Shown one piece after another: positions 37,901-45,539 of a stretch of 64,000 nucleotides of DNA. The stretch is from Kofleriaceae bacterium. GTDB lineage: Bacteria > Myxococcota_A > Polyangia > Haliangiales > Haliangiaceae. Made by a program: the position numbers and the translations under genes. Each line of letters opens with the position of its first letter. Positions within the stretch are counted from its first letter, which is position 1. Location: NCBI GenBank assembly GCA_022842285.1, contig JALHPV010000003.1:1-64000 (forward strand), written 5' to 3'. Below the pieces are notes generated by a model. The model was not told the origin of the DNA and ran no database searches. It worked only from the letters and a program-made list of their open reading frames with translations.

Positions 37901-40476
37901 GCGACGGCATCATCGACGCGAAGGTGAAGCTGCTCGAGAGCGCCAACGAAGGCGTCGAGATCCCGATCACCGATGCCTACGCGCCGAACGTGTTCGCCAG
38001 CGTCGCCATGGTGTCAGGCCGCCACGGCGCCGGCGACCGCAACCGCCCGCAGTTCAAGATGGGCGTCGTCGAGCTCGTCGTCGCGAGCGAGCACAAGCAG
38101 CTCGATGTCGCGGTGTCGCTCGCGCAGGCCACCGTGCGGCCCGGCGACAAGGTCAGCGGCACGATCAAGGTCACCCATCAGGGCAAGCCCGTGAAGGCCG
38201 AGGTCTCGCTGTCGGCCGCCGACGAAGGCGTGCTGCAGCTCATCGCGTACCAGACGCCAAACCCGATGAAGACGTTCTACGCGTCGTATGGCCTCGGCGT
38301 GGATGCGGCCACGAGCTGGAACCGCATCGCTCGCCTCGCGGACCCGGAGAGCGGCGATCCCGACGAGGGCGGAGACTCGGGCTCCGAGGGGGATGGCCAG
38401 CGCGTGCGCAGCAAGTTCGTGGCGTCGGCCTACTGGGCCCCGATGCTCGTCACCAACGACAAGGGCGAGATTCCGTTCTCGTTCACCGCCCCCGACAACC
38501 TCACCGCGTTCCGCCTCATGGCCGTGGCCGCCGATATCGGTGACCGCTTCGGCGCGGGCGAGACGCGCCTGACGATCAACCAGCCGCTCATGGCCGCACC
38601 CGCGCTGCCCCGCTTCATGCGCATCGGCGACACGGCGAGCGTCGGCGTCGTGCTCCACAACCACACGGACCAGGCGGGCAGCGCCGTCGTCTCGGCGTCG
38701 GCCAACGGCGCGGTGCTCGGCTCGATCCGCCAGGTCGTGCAGGTGCCGGCGAAGGGCTCGGTCCGCGTGCGCTTCCCGGCCACGGCGTCCGAGAACGCGG
38801 CGGTCACGTTCTCCTTCTCCGCGGTGATGGGCAACGAACGCGACGACGTGAAGGTCACGATTCCGATCGACCGGCCGCGCATCGTCGACCAGCGGCTCGT
38901 GGCCGAGAAGACGCTCGCGGCGGGCGAGACGTGGAAGGGCAACCTCGCCATCGGCAAGGATGTGCTCCGCAAGGAGAGCCAGGTCATCGTGACCGTCGAC
39001 CGCAGTGGCGTTGGCGATCTCGCGCCGAGCCTGCGCTCGCTCGTCGAGTATCCATACGGCTGTCTCGAACAGACGATGTCGCGCTTCCTTCCGCTCGTCG
39101 CGGCGAAGGACCTCGCGAAGACCCTCGACGATCCGAGCCTCCAGGGCACGAAGGCGAACCAGTTCGTCCGCGCCGGCATCAACAAGGTCGTGCGCCATCA
39201 GCAGGGCGATGGTCACTTCTCGCTCTGGCCGCAGTCCGAGACGTATCCGCACCTGACGGCGTACGCGCTGTGGGGTCTCACCGTCGCGCAGCAGGCGGGC
39301 GAGACCGTGCCCGACGACACCTTCACGCGCGGCATCCTCGCACTCCAGCAGTGGGGCCAGCAGCAGGAGCGCATCTCGCCCGACGGGGATGGCGCGACGC
39401 TCGCGATGGGGGCGTACGTGATGGCGCTGCGCAAGCAGCCCGATGCGGCGCTGAATGCCCGCCTCTACCAGGTTCGGGCGGGTCTGCCGAAGTGGGGGCA
39501 GGCGTTCCTCCTCCGGGCGATGATCCTCGCGAAGGCCGATGCGAAGCAGATCGCCGCGCTGAAGCAGGCGCTCGAGACGACCATCGTGATGACCGGCGAC
39601 CGCGGCTTCGTGACCGAGGGCATGACGCGCGAGCAGTATGCCGACCACATGAGCTCCGATGCGCGCGCCACCGCGATGGTGCTCGCCGCGCTCCTCGAGG
39701 CCGGCAGCGACGCGAAGCTCACCGACGCGCTCGCCCGGGGCCTGAAGGCGGCGCGGGGCAAGGACGCGACCTGGGAGTCGACGCAGGACAACCTGTGGGC
39801 GCTCGTCGCGCTGGCCCCGTATGCCCGCCGCACCGCGGTCGACGGCGATGCCACCCTGACGATCAGCGCGGGCGGCGTGGCGAACAAGCGCGTGTTCAAG
39901 GGTAGCGAGGTCGTGTCGACGTCCTTCCTCCTCTCCACGATGACGACGGACGACGTGACGCTCAGCGTCGACAAGGGCGCGGCCATCTCGGTGCGCACCC
40001 GCGAGCTCCGCGTCGACGCCGGTGAAGCACAGGCGAACGGGTTCGCCATCAGCCGGACGTACCTCGATGCCGCCGGCAACGCGAAGACGAGCTTCAAGGC
40101 CGGCGACATGGTGACGGTGAAGCTCGTGGTCACGCTCAAGCAGCACGAGAAGTGGATCGCGATGGTCGATCCGCTGCCGGCGGGCTTCGAGGCCGTGAAC
40201 CCCAAGCTCGCGGCCGGCGGCGTGCGCACGCCCGATCCGAACGCGACGTGGGGGAACCGCTACTACAACAATTATATGTGGTCGCACACGGAGCAGCGCG
40301 ATGACCGCGTGCAGTGGTTCGCGGACCACCTCTACGCCGACACGTTCGAGCTGACCTACCAGGCCCGCGCGACGATCGACGGCACGTTCTCCGCGATGCC
40401 CGCCACGATCGAGGCGATGTACGATCCGACGCTGCGCGCCCGCACCGCCCGCACCACGGTCGTCGTGACCAGGTAG
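34954..40476 (+). CDS. Bacterial alpha-2-macroglobulin, lipoprotein type with thioester
   Basis: This 1840-residue protein is a periplasmic protease trap tethered by a lipobox Cys15 (ALTSC). After Ig-like MG domains (GFIQSDRGLYRPGETVMFKGIARE marks the classic MG2 region) come the A2M family core, the bait region, and the thioester domain with C1370-L-E-Q1373 in YPYGCLEQTMSRF, so the covalent trapping chemistry is preserved. A receptor-binding-like domain closes the protein. It matches the YfhM-type family that guards the envelope and is usually encoded beside pbpC. Here pbpC is 1.7 kb downstream with two genes between. The 154 bases before the ATG hold no recognised element. Confidence 0.92.
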   Translation: MRLRSALLLAALTSCSATVRNDVQVMSYSPQGPVDRAEPIVIRFDKPVVPESEVSKSVDEDDVAVSPAFEWKGYWQDAQTLVIDPATKLVPSTRYEIGLTGSLGERTGKFGFNFVHQPLAVEGVWGVDAEMLVPDGDVPISFNQPVDPLAAAKHCKLTSPSGDVALVGTAGPAAANVSLKPERELDAGQAYNLGCTGLMAVGGNAALDKPYSLTVRARPPAGIRKVTPDGWDVPADEVTLTISFNTPVTLDAARSVVSSSPPIAGLDKGYLSSDGKDYKVTTDLEVETDYELTVDETLVDRFGQKLAGDFQHTFRTGAATPRISMERGIFALEASAKGYPMWTRNITSYDVECAMIPRDKIVQVLTTEMNYDPWGGNDDSDELDWKALKVTAKKSTHTTAGKNKWRLNELPLGTLCGGASDGRGVYLTEIHSKDVVPDRDRGWLSPRRNRVLANVTDMGVLIKVGSSSGLVWVTSLSTGKPVAGARVVIHKSSGEQVWVDISNADGIVKIPGSALLKAQQATPTGDDECEDCYEDWDSYRSQRLIATVEKDKDLAIVDGNWSNGIQLWNFGVTSDHSGGQTKIRGFIQSDRGLYRPGETVMFKGIAREITAGRAPRVPTAGKVEIQVEDSRGQTVLQTESKLSGFGGFGFELPLGEEASLGDYYVRASVADQVFREKFSVEEFRAASFELNLAAGKQKVKPGEKLSFALDAKYLMGSPVAAANVEWNLRKRDHSIAFKGYESYSFGTSRWGRYYYYDDYGEFISDGAGTTNQAGHITIAARDTATEFTGPVDYILSANVTDEADQTMGKTVVVTAHKSQFYLGMFANEWVQAVNMPFGVNLVALDPDGKRVATKAKLSVVRTVTSCDWQEIGARSYYHCSSAEHPLEERQVEIAAGGSHTERIFPTLPGDYTIKIEAKDAAGNEVSATNEIWVIGKGEAFWSGDEGARMTLIASKAKYEVGEKARLVAQANLVKPTALITIERDGIIDAKVKLLESANEGVEIPITDAYAPNVFASVAMVSGRHGAGDRNRPQFKMGVVELVVASEHKQLDVAVSLAQATVRPGDKVSGTIKVTHQGKPVKAEVSLSAADEGVLQLIAYQTPNPMKTFYASYGLGVDAATSWNRIARLADPESGDPDEGGDSGSEGDGQRVRSKFVASAYWAPMLVTNDKGEIPFSFTAPDNLTAFRLMAVAADIGDRFGAGETRLTINQPLMAAPALPRFMRIGDTASVGVVLHNHTDQAGSAVVSASANGAVLGSIRQVVQVPAKGSVRVRFPATASENAAVTFSFSAVMGNERDDVKVTIPIDRPRIVDQRLVAEKTLAAGETWKGNLAIGKDVLRKESQVIVTVDRSGVGDLAPSLRSLVEYPYGCLEQTMSRFLPLVAAKDLAKTLDDPSLQGTKANQFVRAGINKVVRHQQGDGHFSLWPQSETYPHLTAYALWGLTVAQQAGETVPDDTFTRGILALQQWGQQQERISPDGDGATLAMGAYVMALRKQPDAALNARLYQVRAGLPKWGQAFLLRAMILAKADAKQIAALKQALETTIVMTGDRGFVTEGMTREQYADHMSSDARATAMVLAALLEAGSDAKLTDALARGLKAARGKDATWESTQDNLWALVALAPYARRTAVDGDATLTISAGGVANKRVFKGSEVVSTSFLLSTMTTDDVTLSVDKGAAISVRTRELRVDAGEAQANGFAISRTYLDAAGNAKTSFKAGDMVTVKLVVTLKQHEKWIAMVDPLPAGFEAVNPKLAAGGVRTPDPNATWGNRYYNNYMWSHTEQRDDRVQWFADHLYADTFELTYQARATIDGTFSAMPATIEAMYDPTLRARTARTTVVVTR

Positions 40477-40489
40477 CGATCACACCTAC

Positions 40490-40515
40490 ATCGGTTGCGG
40501 ATGTATCGGTTGCGG
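40490..40515 (+). repeat. Short direct repeat after the alpha-2-macroglobulin gene
   Basis: The sequence ATCGGTTGCGG occurs twice, at 40490-40500 and 40505-40515, giving a 15-base period. CGGTTGC of the second copy can pair with GCAACCG about 20 bases downstream, so the region may fold as an RNA stem at the 3' end of the alpha-2-macroglobulin transcript. There is no U-tract. Confidence 0.35.
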
Positions 40516-40621
40516 CTGCAACTCGCCGTGTGCAACCGCGGTAGCCGGTGTCTCCTGTCCATCGTCACCGCCCGGGCTAACCGCTCGATTCTCCGTGGTC
40601 GGCGCGCGGCACGGCTCGTGG

Positions 40622-41464
40622 ATGATGGACGCAGCGATGCGCGTGCTCGCTCTGCTCTCGGTGATGGTGGTCTCGGCCCCGGTCCTCGCCGCCGAGCCTG
40701 GCCCGGTGGATCTCACCGCCGCCCAGCGCCGCGAGCGGGCCGAGCTGATCCGAGATACGGCCGCGGGCGTCGGGATGACCAACGCGGCCCTGCTCGCCGG
40801 CATTGGCGAGGTGGAGACGAACTTCGCGCACTGCTGGTCCGAAGCGACCTGGGCTTGCCGGGGGCCCGCCTCACCCTCGTGTGGCGATGGGCCGGTGATC
40901 GCCGGCTCGGCCGACGGTCCATGCAGCAACCAGCAGGGTGGCCTCGGCATGTTCCAGTTCGATGCCGGCACGTACGCGCAGACCATCGCGCAGTACGGCG
41001 AGGACATCGTGACGATGGAAGGCAACGTGGATGCCGTCGTCCCGTTCCTCGTCACGCGCGCCATCCAGTCGATCGATGGCGTCAACACCGAAGCCGAAGC
41101 GCTCGCGTGGATGAACTCGATCACGATCGAGAACGGCGACGAGCAGTACGAGCGGTGGTTGTACTTCGTGGCCTGGCGCTACAACGGCTGCATGGGGTGC
41201 ACGTCGCAGATCAACAAGTACCGCAACGGCACGAACAAGCTGTACGCCGAGTTCGGAGCGGACTTCTGGACGATCACCCCCGAGCCCGATCCGGAGCCGG
41301 CGCCCGAGCCCGCGCCCGAGCCCGAGCCCGAGCCGATGGATCCCGGCGACGGCGCGATGATCGACGACACCACCGACGGTGGCTGCGCGACGAACGGCAC
41401 CCCGGGCCTGGGACTCCTCCTCGTGCTCGGCGCGCTCCTACGCCGCCGCACGCCCGTGGCCTGA
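40622..41464 (+). CDS. MYXO-CTERM-type surface protein with lysozyme-like domain
   Basis: This 280-residue protein has a signal peptide (about 1-24, cut after VLAA). The folded domain (about 25-215) has GIGEVETNFAHCW with a candidate catalytic Glu, GGLGMFQFDAGTYAQTI and WRYNGCMGCTSQINKYRNG, resembling lytic transglycosylase/goose-lysozyme folds. It has a Pro-Glu-rich linker (about 225-250), and ends with an MYXO-CTERM-like sorting tag: a Cys (GGCATNG), a hydrophobic helix (GLGLLLVLGALL) and a basic end (RRRTPVA). Such tags direct Myxococcota proteins to the cell surface and are cut near the Cys. ATG 40622 or 40625 are near-equivalent starts. Confidence 0.75.
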   Translation: MMDAAMRVLALLSVMVVSAPVLAAEPGPVDLTAAQRRERAELIRDTAAGVGMTNAALLAGIGEVETNFAHCWSEATWACRGPASPSCGDGPVIAGSADGPCSNQQGGLGMFQFDAGTYAQTIAQYGEDIVTMEGNVDAVVPFLVTRAIQSIDGVNTEAEALAWMNSITIENGDEQYERWLYFVAWRYNGCMGCTSQINKYRNGTNKLYAEFGADFWTITPEPDPEPAPEPAPEPEPEPMDPGDGAMIDDTTDGGCATNGTPGLGLLLVLGALLRRRTPVA

Positions 41465-41518
41465 CGTATCGGCAAGCTTGACCCGCACTCGACGCGAGTT
41501 CTTCGGTAGGTTGAGTCA

Positions 41519-42034
41519 GTGAGCTCCCTCGTCGACCGCCTCGTCTCCTACGCCGAGTACCACCGCGACAAGCGCAACATCGCGACGCACTTCGTCGGCA
41601 TCCCGATGATCCTCGTCGGGACGCAGGCGACGCTCGCGAAGATCGGGATCGGTCCGCTGAACCTGTCCGTCGGCGCGACCGCCCTCGCCACGCGCTACTA
41701 CCAGAAGCTCGACCCCACGTACGGGAAGGTCATGGGCGTGGTGCTCGGCACCACGGCGGCGCTCGGCACCGCGATCGCGGCGCTGCCCCTGCCGCTCTGG
41801 GCCGGCGCGGCTGGTGGTCTGTTCGTCGGCGGCTGGGCCCTCCAGTTCGTCGGGCACTACTTCGAGGGCCGCAAGCCGGCCTTCCTCGACGACATCAAGG
41901 GCCTCCTCGACGGGCCGCTGTTCCTCGTGGCCGAGACCGCGTTTGCCCTCGGGCTCTCGAAGGAGCTGAAGGCGGAGGTCGAGGCGCGCCTCGGCACGCA
42001 GTCGTTCGTCGAGCCGACGCTGCAGGCGGTCTAG
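41519..42034 (+). CDS. Mpo1-like (DUF962) membrane protein
   Basis: This 171-residue protein matches the DUF962/YGL010w family. Yeast Mpo1 is an Fe(II)-dependent dioxygenase that shortens 2-hydroxy fatty acids by alpha-oxidation. The family signature AEYHRDKRNIATHFVGIP near the N-terminus and the FVGHYFEGRKPAFLDDIKGLLDGPLF block near the C-terminus are intact, keeping the His residues proposed to bind iron. Hydrophobic segments lie between them. It starts at GTG 41519. It sits between the MYXO-CTERM protein and pbpC on the same strand; a link to lipid turnover at the envelope is plausible. Confidence 0.85.
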   Translation: MSSLVDRLVSYAEYHRDKRNIATHFVGIPMILVGTQATLAKIGIGPLNLSVGATALATRYYQKLDPTYGKVMGVVLGTTAALGTAIAALPLPLWAGAAGGLFVGGWALQFVGHYFEGRKPAFLDDIKGLLDGPLFLVAETAFALGLSKELKAEVEARLGTQSFVEPTLQAV

Positions 42035-42132
42035 ACGCGGGCCGCAGGCCGCGGCTCCTCGACCACAGCCCCGGCTAACCGCGCGCAACTCCTCGTCCGC
42101 TCGCAGGCACGTGAGCTGCACATGATGCCGGC

Positions 42133-44208
42133 ATGCCGGCGGATACCCTGACGGGCGAGATCGGGCCGCAGGTCCGGCGGGCGCGCCGGTGGATCCCCCG
42201 CCCGCGGGCCATCTGGCGGCGGGCGCGGTGGGGGCTGGTGGTCACGCTCGTCCCGTTCGTGCTCGCGCTCCAGGTCGCGATGGTCGTCGTGCTGCTCGTG
42301 CCGTTCGATCGAGCCGACCTCGACGACGGCGCGGCCCCGCTCACGCTGCTCGACCTGCGGGGGCAGGAGATCGTGACGTTGCCCGCGCTGGGCGCGGATC
42401 GCACACGCTGGACCGAGCTCGGCTCGATCCCCACGATCGCGATCTCCGCGGTCGTCGAATCGGAGGACGAGCGCTTCTACGAGCATCGTGGCGTCGATGG
42501 CCTCGGCGTGCTCCGTGCGGTGTGGCTCGACCTGCAGGGCGGACGCTACGGCGCATCGACGCTGACGATGCAGCTCGCACGGATGCTGACGGCGAAGACC
42601 AACACGCGAACGGTCGGCGCGAAGATCACCGAGACGCTGCTCGCGCTGCGCATGGAGCGTGCCGTCGACAAGCGGACGATCCTCGAGCAGTGGATGAACC
42701 GCGCGTACTTCGGCAACGGCGCGTACGGCTTCGACGCGGCGGCCCGGTTGTACTTCGGACGCCCGGCCACCGCGCTGTCGGATGGCGAGGCCGTGCTGCT
42801 CGCGGTGATTCCGCGCGCCCCGACGGGCTACGACCCGCTCACGCATCTGCCGGCCACGCTGCGCCGGCGCGACTACGTGCTCGACCTGCTCGTGAAGCGC
42901 GGCGCGATCACCGCCGAGACCGCGTTCGCGGCGAAGGCCACGCCCATCGCCGTCGCGCGCCATGCCCCCACGAACCAGGCGCCGCACTTCACCCAGTACG
43001 TGGTCGACGAGCTCCCCCCGGGCGTGCGGCAGGCGGGCGGCGTGGTGCACACGTCGCTCGATCTCGAGCTCCAGCGCGTGCTGCAGCGGCGCGTGAGCGA
43101 GCAGATCGCCGCGCTCGCGCACAAGAACCTCGACCAGGCGGGACTGGTCGTCATCGATGCGCAGACGCTTCAGGTCCGCGCGATGGTCGGATCGATCGGC
43201 TGGGCGTCGCCCGGCGGGCAGATCAACATCACCACGCGCCGGCGCCATCCGGGCTCGGCGCTGAAGCCCTTCGTGTACGCGACGGCGATCGAGCGCGGCG
43301 CGAATCCCGCGACGATCGCCTGGGATATCCGGGAGACGAACCCCGACTTTTACTCGCCGCACGCCCCGGAGCACGGCCCGACGCGATACCGCGAGGCCCT
43401 CGGCTCGTCCTACAACTTCGCCGCCGTCGACGTGCTCGCGGATGTCGGCATCGCCCGGGTCCTCACGCTCCTGCGCGAGGCGGGGGTTGGCGCCCTGCCG
43501 GGCACGCCGGATGACTACGGTCTTCGACTCGCGCTCGGCGCCGCGAAGGTTCGCCTCGTCGATCTCACCGGGGCCTACGGCGCCTTCGTGAACGGCGGCA
43601 TGGTGCGCGCGCCCACCGGCATCGAGTACGGCGTCACCAGCACCGGCAATCGTTTCACCTCCAAGCGTTCGCCGGCCCGGCGCATCTTCAGCGCGCAGAC
43701 CGCCTGGCTCGTCAGTGACATGCTCGCGGATCCGGAGGCGCGCCGCCCCGGCTTCGGCATGGAGCTGCCGCTCGACCTGCCCTTCCCCATCGCCGCGAAG
43801 ACGGGCACCGCTCGCGGCTTCACCGACACCTGGGCGATCGGCGCGACCAGGGAGGCGATCGTCGGGACGTGGGCCGGGACGTTCGACGGCACTCCCACGC
43901 AGGGCATCGTCGGGATGGACGCGGCGGCTCCGCTGCTCCGCGACGCGATGCTCGCCATCGCCGGCGGCGTGCCGCTCACCCTGCCCGCACGCCCCGACGG
44001 CATCGAGGACATCGAGGTCTGTGCCAGCTCCGGCATGCGGGCCGGCGAGCACTGCCCACGGGTCCGCGATCACGCCACCCATGGTCACGCGCCCAGCGAG
44101 ACCTGCACGTGGCACGACGCCACGGGAGTCACGCGCTACCCCGAGCGGGCGAATGGCTGGCTCCAGCGCCGGCGATTTCGCGCAGTTCCTGCGCGTCCTG
44201 CGCAGTAG
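42133..44208 (+). CDS. pbpC: Penicillin-binding protein 1C
   Basis: This 691-residue bifunctional peptidoglycan synthase has one membrane anchor (about 34-57). Its GT51 glycosyltransferase has the catalytic Glu in VVESEDERFYEHRGVD, followed by ASTLTMQLAR and RNRAYFGNG-like motifs. The transpeptidase has S375-A-L-K378 in HPGSALKPF, SYN in GSSYNF, and KTG in AAKTGTARGF. The short C-terminus after the transpeptidase keeps only part of the usual BiPBP_C domain (EVCASSGMRAGEHCP). PbpC commonly pairs with the alpha-2-macroglobulin encoded upstream. Two genes separate them here. Confidence 0.92.
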   Translation: MPADTLTGEIGPQVRRARRWIPRPRAIWRRARWGLVVTLVPFVLALQVAMVVVLLVPFDRADLDDGAAPLTLLDLRGQEIVTLPALGADRTRWTELGSIPTIAISAVVESEDERFYEHRGVDGLGVLRAVWLDLQGGRYGASTLTMQLARMLTAKTNTRTVGAKITETLLALRMERAVDKRTILEQWMNRAYFGNGAYGFDAAARLYFGRPATALSDGEAVLLAVIPRAPTGYDPLTHLPATLRRRDYVLDLLVKRGAITAETAFAAKATPIAVARHAPTNQAPHFTQYVVDELPPGVRQAGGVVHTSLDLELQRVLQRRVSEQIAALAHKNLDQAGLVVIDAQTLQVRAMVGSIGWASPGGQINITTRRRHPGSALKPFVYATAIERGANPATIAWDIRETNPDFYSPHAPEHGPTRYREALGSSYNFAAVDVLADVGIARVLTLLREAGVGALPGTPDDYGLRLALGAAKVRLVDLTGAYGAFVNGGMVRAPTGIEYGVTSTGNRFTSKRSPARRIFSAQTAWLVSDMLADPEARRPGFGMELPLDLPFPIAAKTGTARGFTDTWAIGATREAIVGTWAGTFDGTPTQGIVGMDAAAPLLRDAMLAIAGGVPLTLPARPDGIEDIEVCASSGMRAGEHCPRVRDHATHGHAPSETCTWHDATGVTRYPERANGWLQRRRFRAVPARPAQ

Positions 44209-44243
44209 GCATCCCCGCCCGGGTGGGCTAGCGTGTCGGCTCC

Positions 44244-45143
44244 GTGGAGTGGCTGAACTATCATCACTTGCTGTACTTCTGGACGGTTGCCCGTGAGGGC
44301 GGACTCGCCCCCGCCGGCAAGGTGCTGCGCCTCTCGCAGTCCGCGCTGAGCGGGCAGATCCGGCGCCTGGAGGAGACGCTCGGGCACGACCTCTTCACGC
44401 GGCGCGGCCGCAAGCTCGAGATGACGGAGATGGGGCGCGTCGTCTTCGAGTACGCCGAGAAGATCTTCGGGATCGGGCGCGAGCTCCTCGATGCGGTGAA
44501 GGGCCGCCCCCTCTCGCGCCACCAGCGCCTGGTCGTGGGGATCTCCGATGTCGTCCCCAAGCTCCTCGTGCGCCGGCTGCTCGCGCCCGCGTACCGCGCG
44601 GAGGAGCGGCTCGCCCTGGCCTGCCACGAGGACACCTTCGACCGTTTGCTCCAGGATCTCGCGACCCACGAGATCGACGTCATGATCGCGGACGCGCCAG
44701 TTCCCCCCGATGCACCGGTGCAGGCCTTCAACCATCTGCTCGGCGAGTCGACCGTGACGCTCCTCGCCCCCGAGGCGCTCGCGCCGGCTCTTCGCCGCGG
44801 GTATCCCCAGAGCCTCGGCGGCGCGCCCCTGCTGATGCCGCTCGCGGGTTGTACGTTACGCAGAAACCTCGACGCCTGGTTCGCTCGCAAGGAGCTGCAG
44901 CCCGAGATCGTGGCCGAGGCCGAGGACAGCGCCCTCCTGAAGGCCTTCGCCGCCGACGGCATGGGGGCCATGTTCGTCCCCTCCGTCATCGCCCGAACCG
45001 TGTGCAAACGCTACGATCTCGAGGTCGTAGCCGAGCTCGACGAGGTCACCGAGCGCTACTACGCCATCTCCGCCGAGCGCCGCCTGGTCCACCCCGCCGT
45101 GATTGCCATCCGGTCGGCGGCTCGCGACGCTCTGTTCGCTTGA
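44244..45143 (+). CDS. LysR-type regulator, NhaR-like, copy 1
   Basis: This 299-residue transcription factor has an N-terminal winged helix (EWLNYHHLLYFWTVAREGG ... LSQSALSGQIRRLEETLG) and a periplasmic-binding-like effector domain. The YHHLLYFW start and the RYYAIS ... HPAVIAIR end are typical of NhaR, which responds to Na+ in E. coli. It starts at GTG 44244 and lies 35 bases after pbpC. A closely related gene of the same length is at 52070-52969 on the other strand. The next gene on this strand is a small hibernation-factor-like gene. No sodium antiporter lies nearby, so the ligand may differ. Confidence 0.88.
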   Translation: MEWLNYHHLLYFWTVAREGGLAPAGKVLRLSQSALSGQIRRLEETLGHDLFTRRGRKLEMTEMGRVVFEYAEKIFGIGRELLDAVKGRPLSRHQRLVVGISDVVPKLLVRRLLAPAYRAEERLALACHEDTFDRLLQDLATHEIDVMIADAPVPPDAPVQAFNHLLGESTVTLLAPEALAPALRRGYPQSLGGAPLLMPLAGCTLRRNLDAWFARKELQPEIVAEAEDSALLKAFAADGMGAMFVPSVIARTVCKRYDLEVVAELDEVTERYYAISAERRLVHPAVIAIRSAARDALFA

Positions 45144-45248
45144 GTCGAAGGGTCTCTACGGTTTTTCGCAACGCTTCACTCGAAGCGCCGTCACCGTCCC
45201 AGACTTGGTGATGGTCCCAGGCCTGGCGAATCGCCATGGTGTCGGCCC

Positions 45249-45536
45249 ATGGATATCGAGATCACCGGCCTGCCCGCACGCTCCCGTGAGCTGGCGGACG
45301 CGATCGATCGCAACCTACGCTTCACGTTCTCGCGCTTCGGCGTGCTCGTCTCGAGCATCCACGCGCAGATGACTCGCAGCGGCTGCCGCCTCGTGGTCGA
45401 GCTGAAGGCGCCGCCGGCGGTCACCGCGATCGGAACGGCCGGTGAGCCGATGGTCGCCGTCGACCAGGCGATCGCCCGGGCCCTGAAGGATGTCGCCCGC
45501 CGTGGCGCGCGCACGCCCCTTGCTCTGGAGCCCTGA
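45249..45536 (+). CDS. Small ribosome-hibernation-factor-like (S30AE-like) protein
   Basis: This 95-residue protein looks like a short HPF/RaiA fold: strand (MDIEITGLPARS), helix (RELADAIDRNLRFTFSRF), strands (VSSIHAQMTR, CRLVVELKAPPA) and a second helix (PMVAVDQAIARALKDVARRG). Such proteins bind 30S ribosomes under stress. Key basic residues of true HPF are sparse, so it may bind something else. It ends three bases before the ABC gene and is the first gene of that operon. A similar protein is at 51752. The placement with an export operon is unusual. Confidence 0.6.
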   Translation: MDIEITGLPARSRELADAIDRNLRFTFSRFGVLVSSIHAQMTRSGCRLVVELKAPPAVTAIGTAGEPMVAVDQAIARALKDVARRGARTPLALEP

Positions 45537-45539
45537 GCC

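Noticed and set aside
38014-40329. 771-codon open frame antisense to the alpha-2-macroglobulin gene
   Set aside because: Shadow frame with Arg/His-rich low-complexity product and no ribosome site. The sense strand encodes a fully recognisable protein.
42031-44115. 694-codon open frame antisense to pbpC
   Set aside because: Same high-GC shadow effect; the sense gene has intact catalytic motifs.
45144-45248. A copy of the shared upstream block before the HPF-like gene at 45249
   Set aside because: I compared the sequence at the same 63-base offset and found no match, so this operon seems to be controlled differently.
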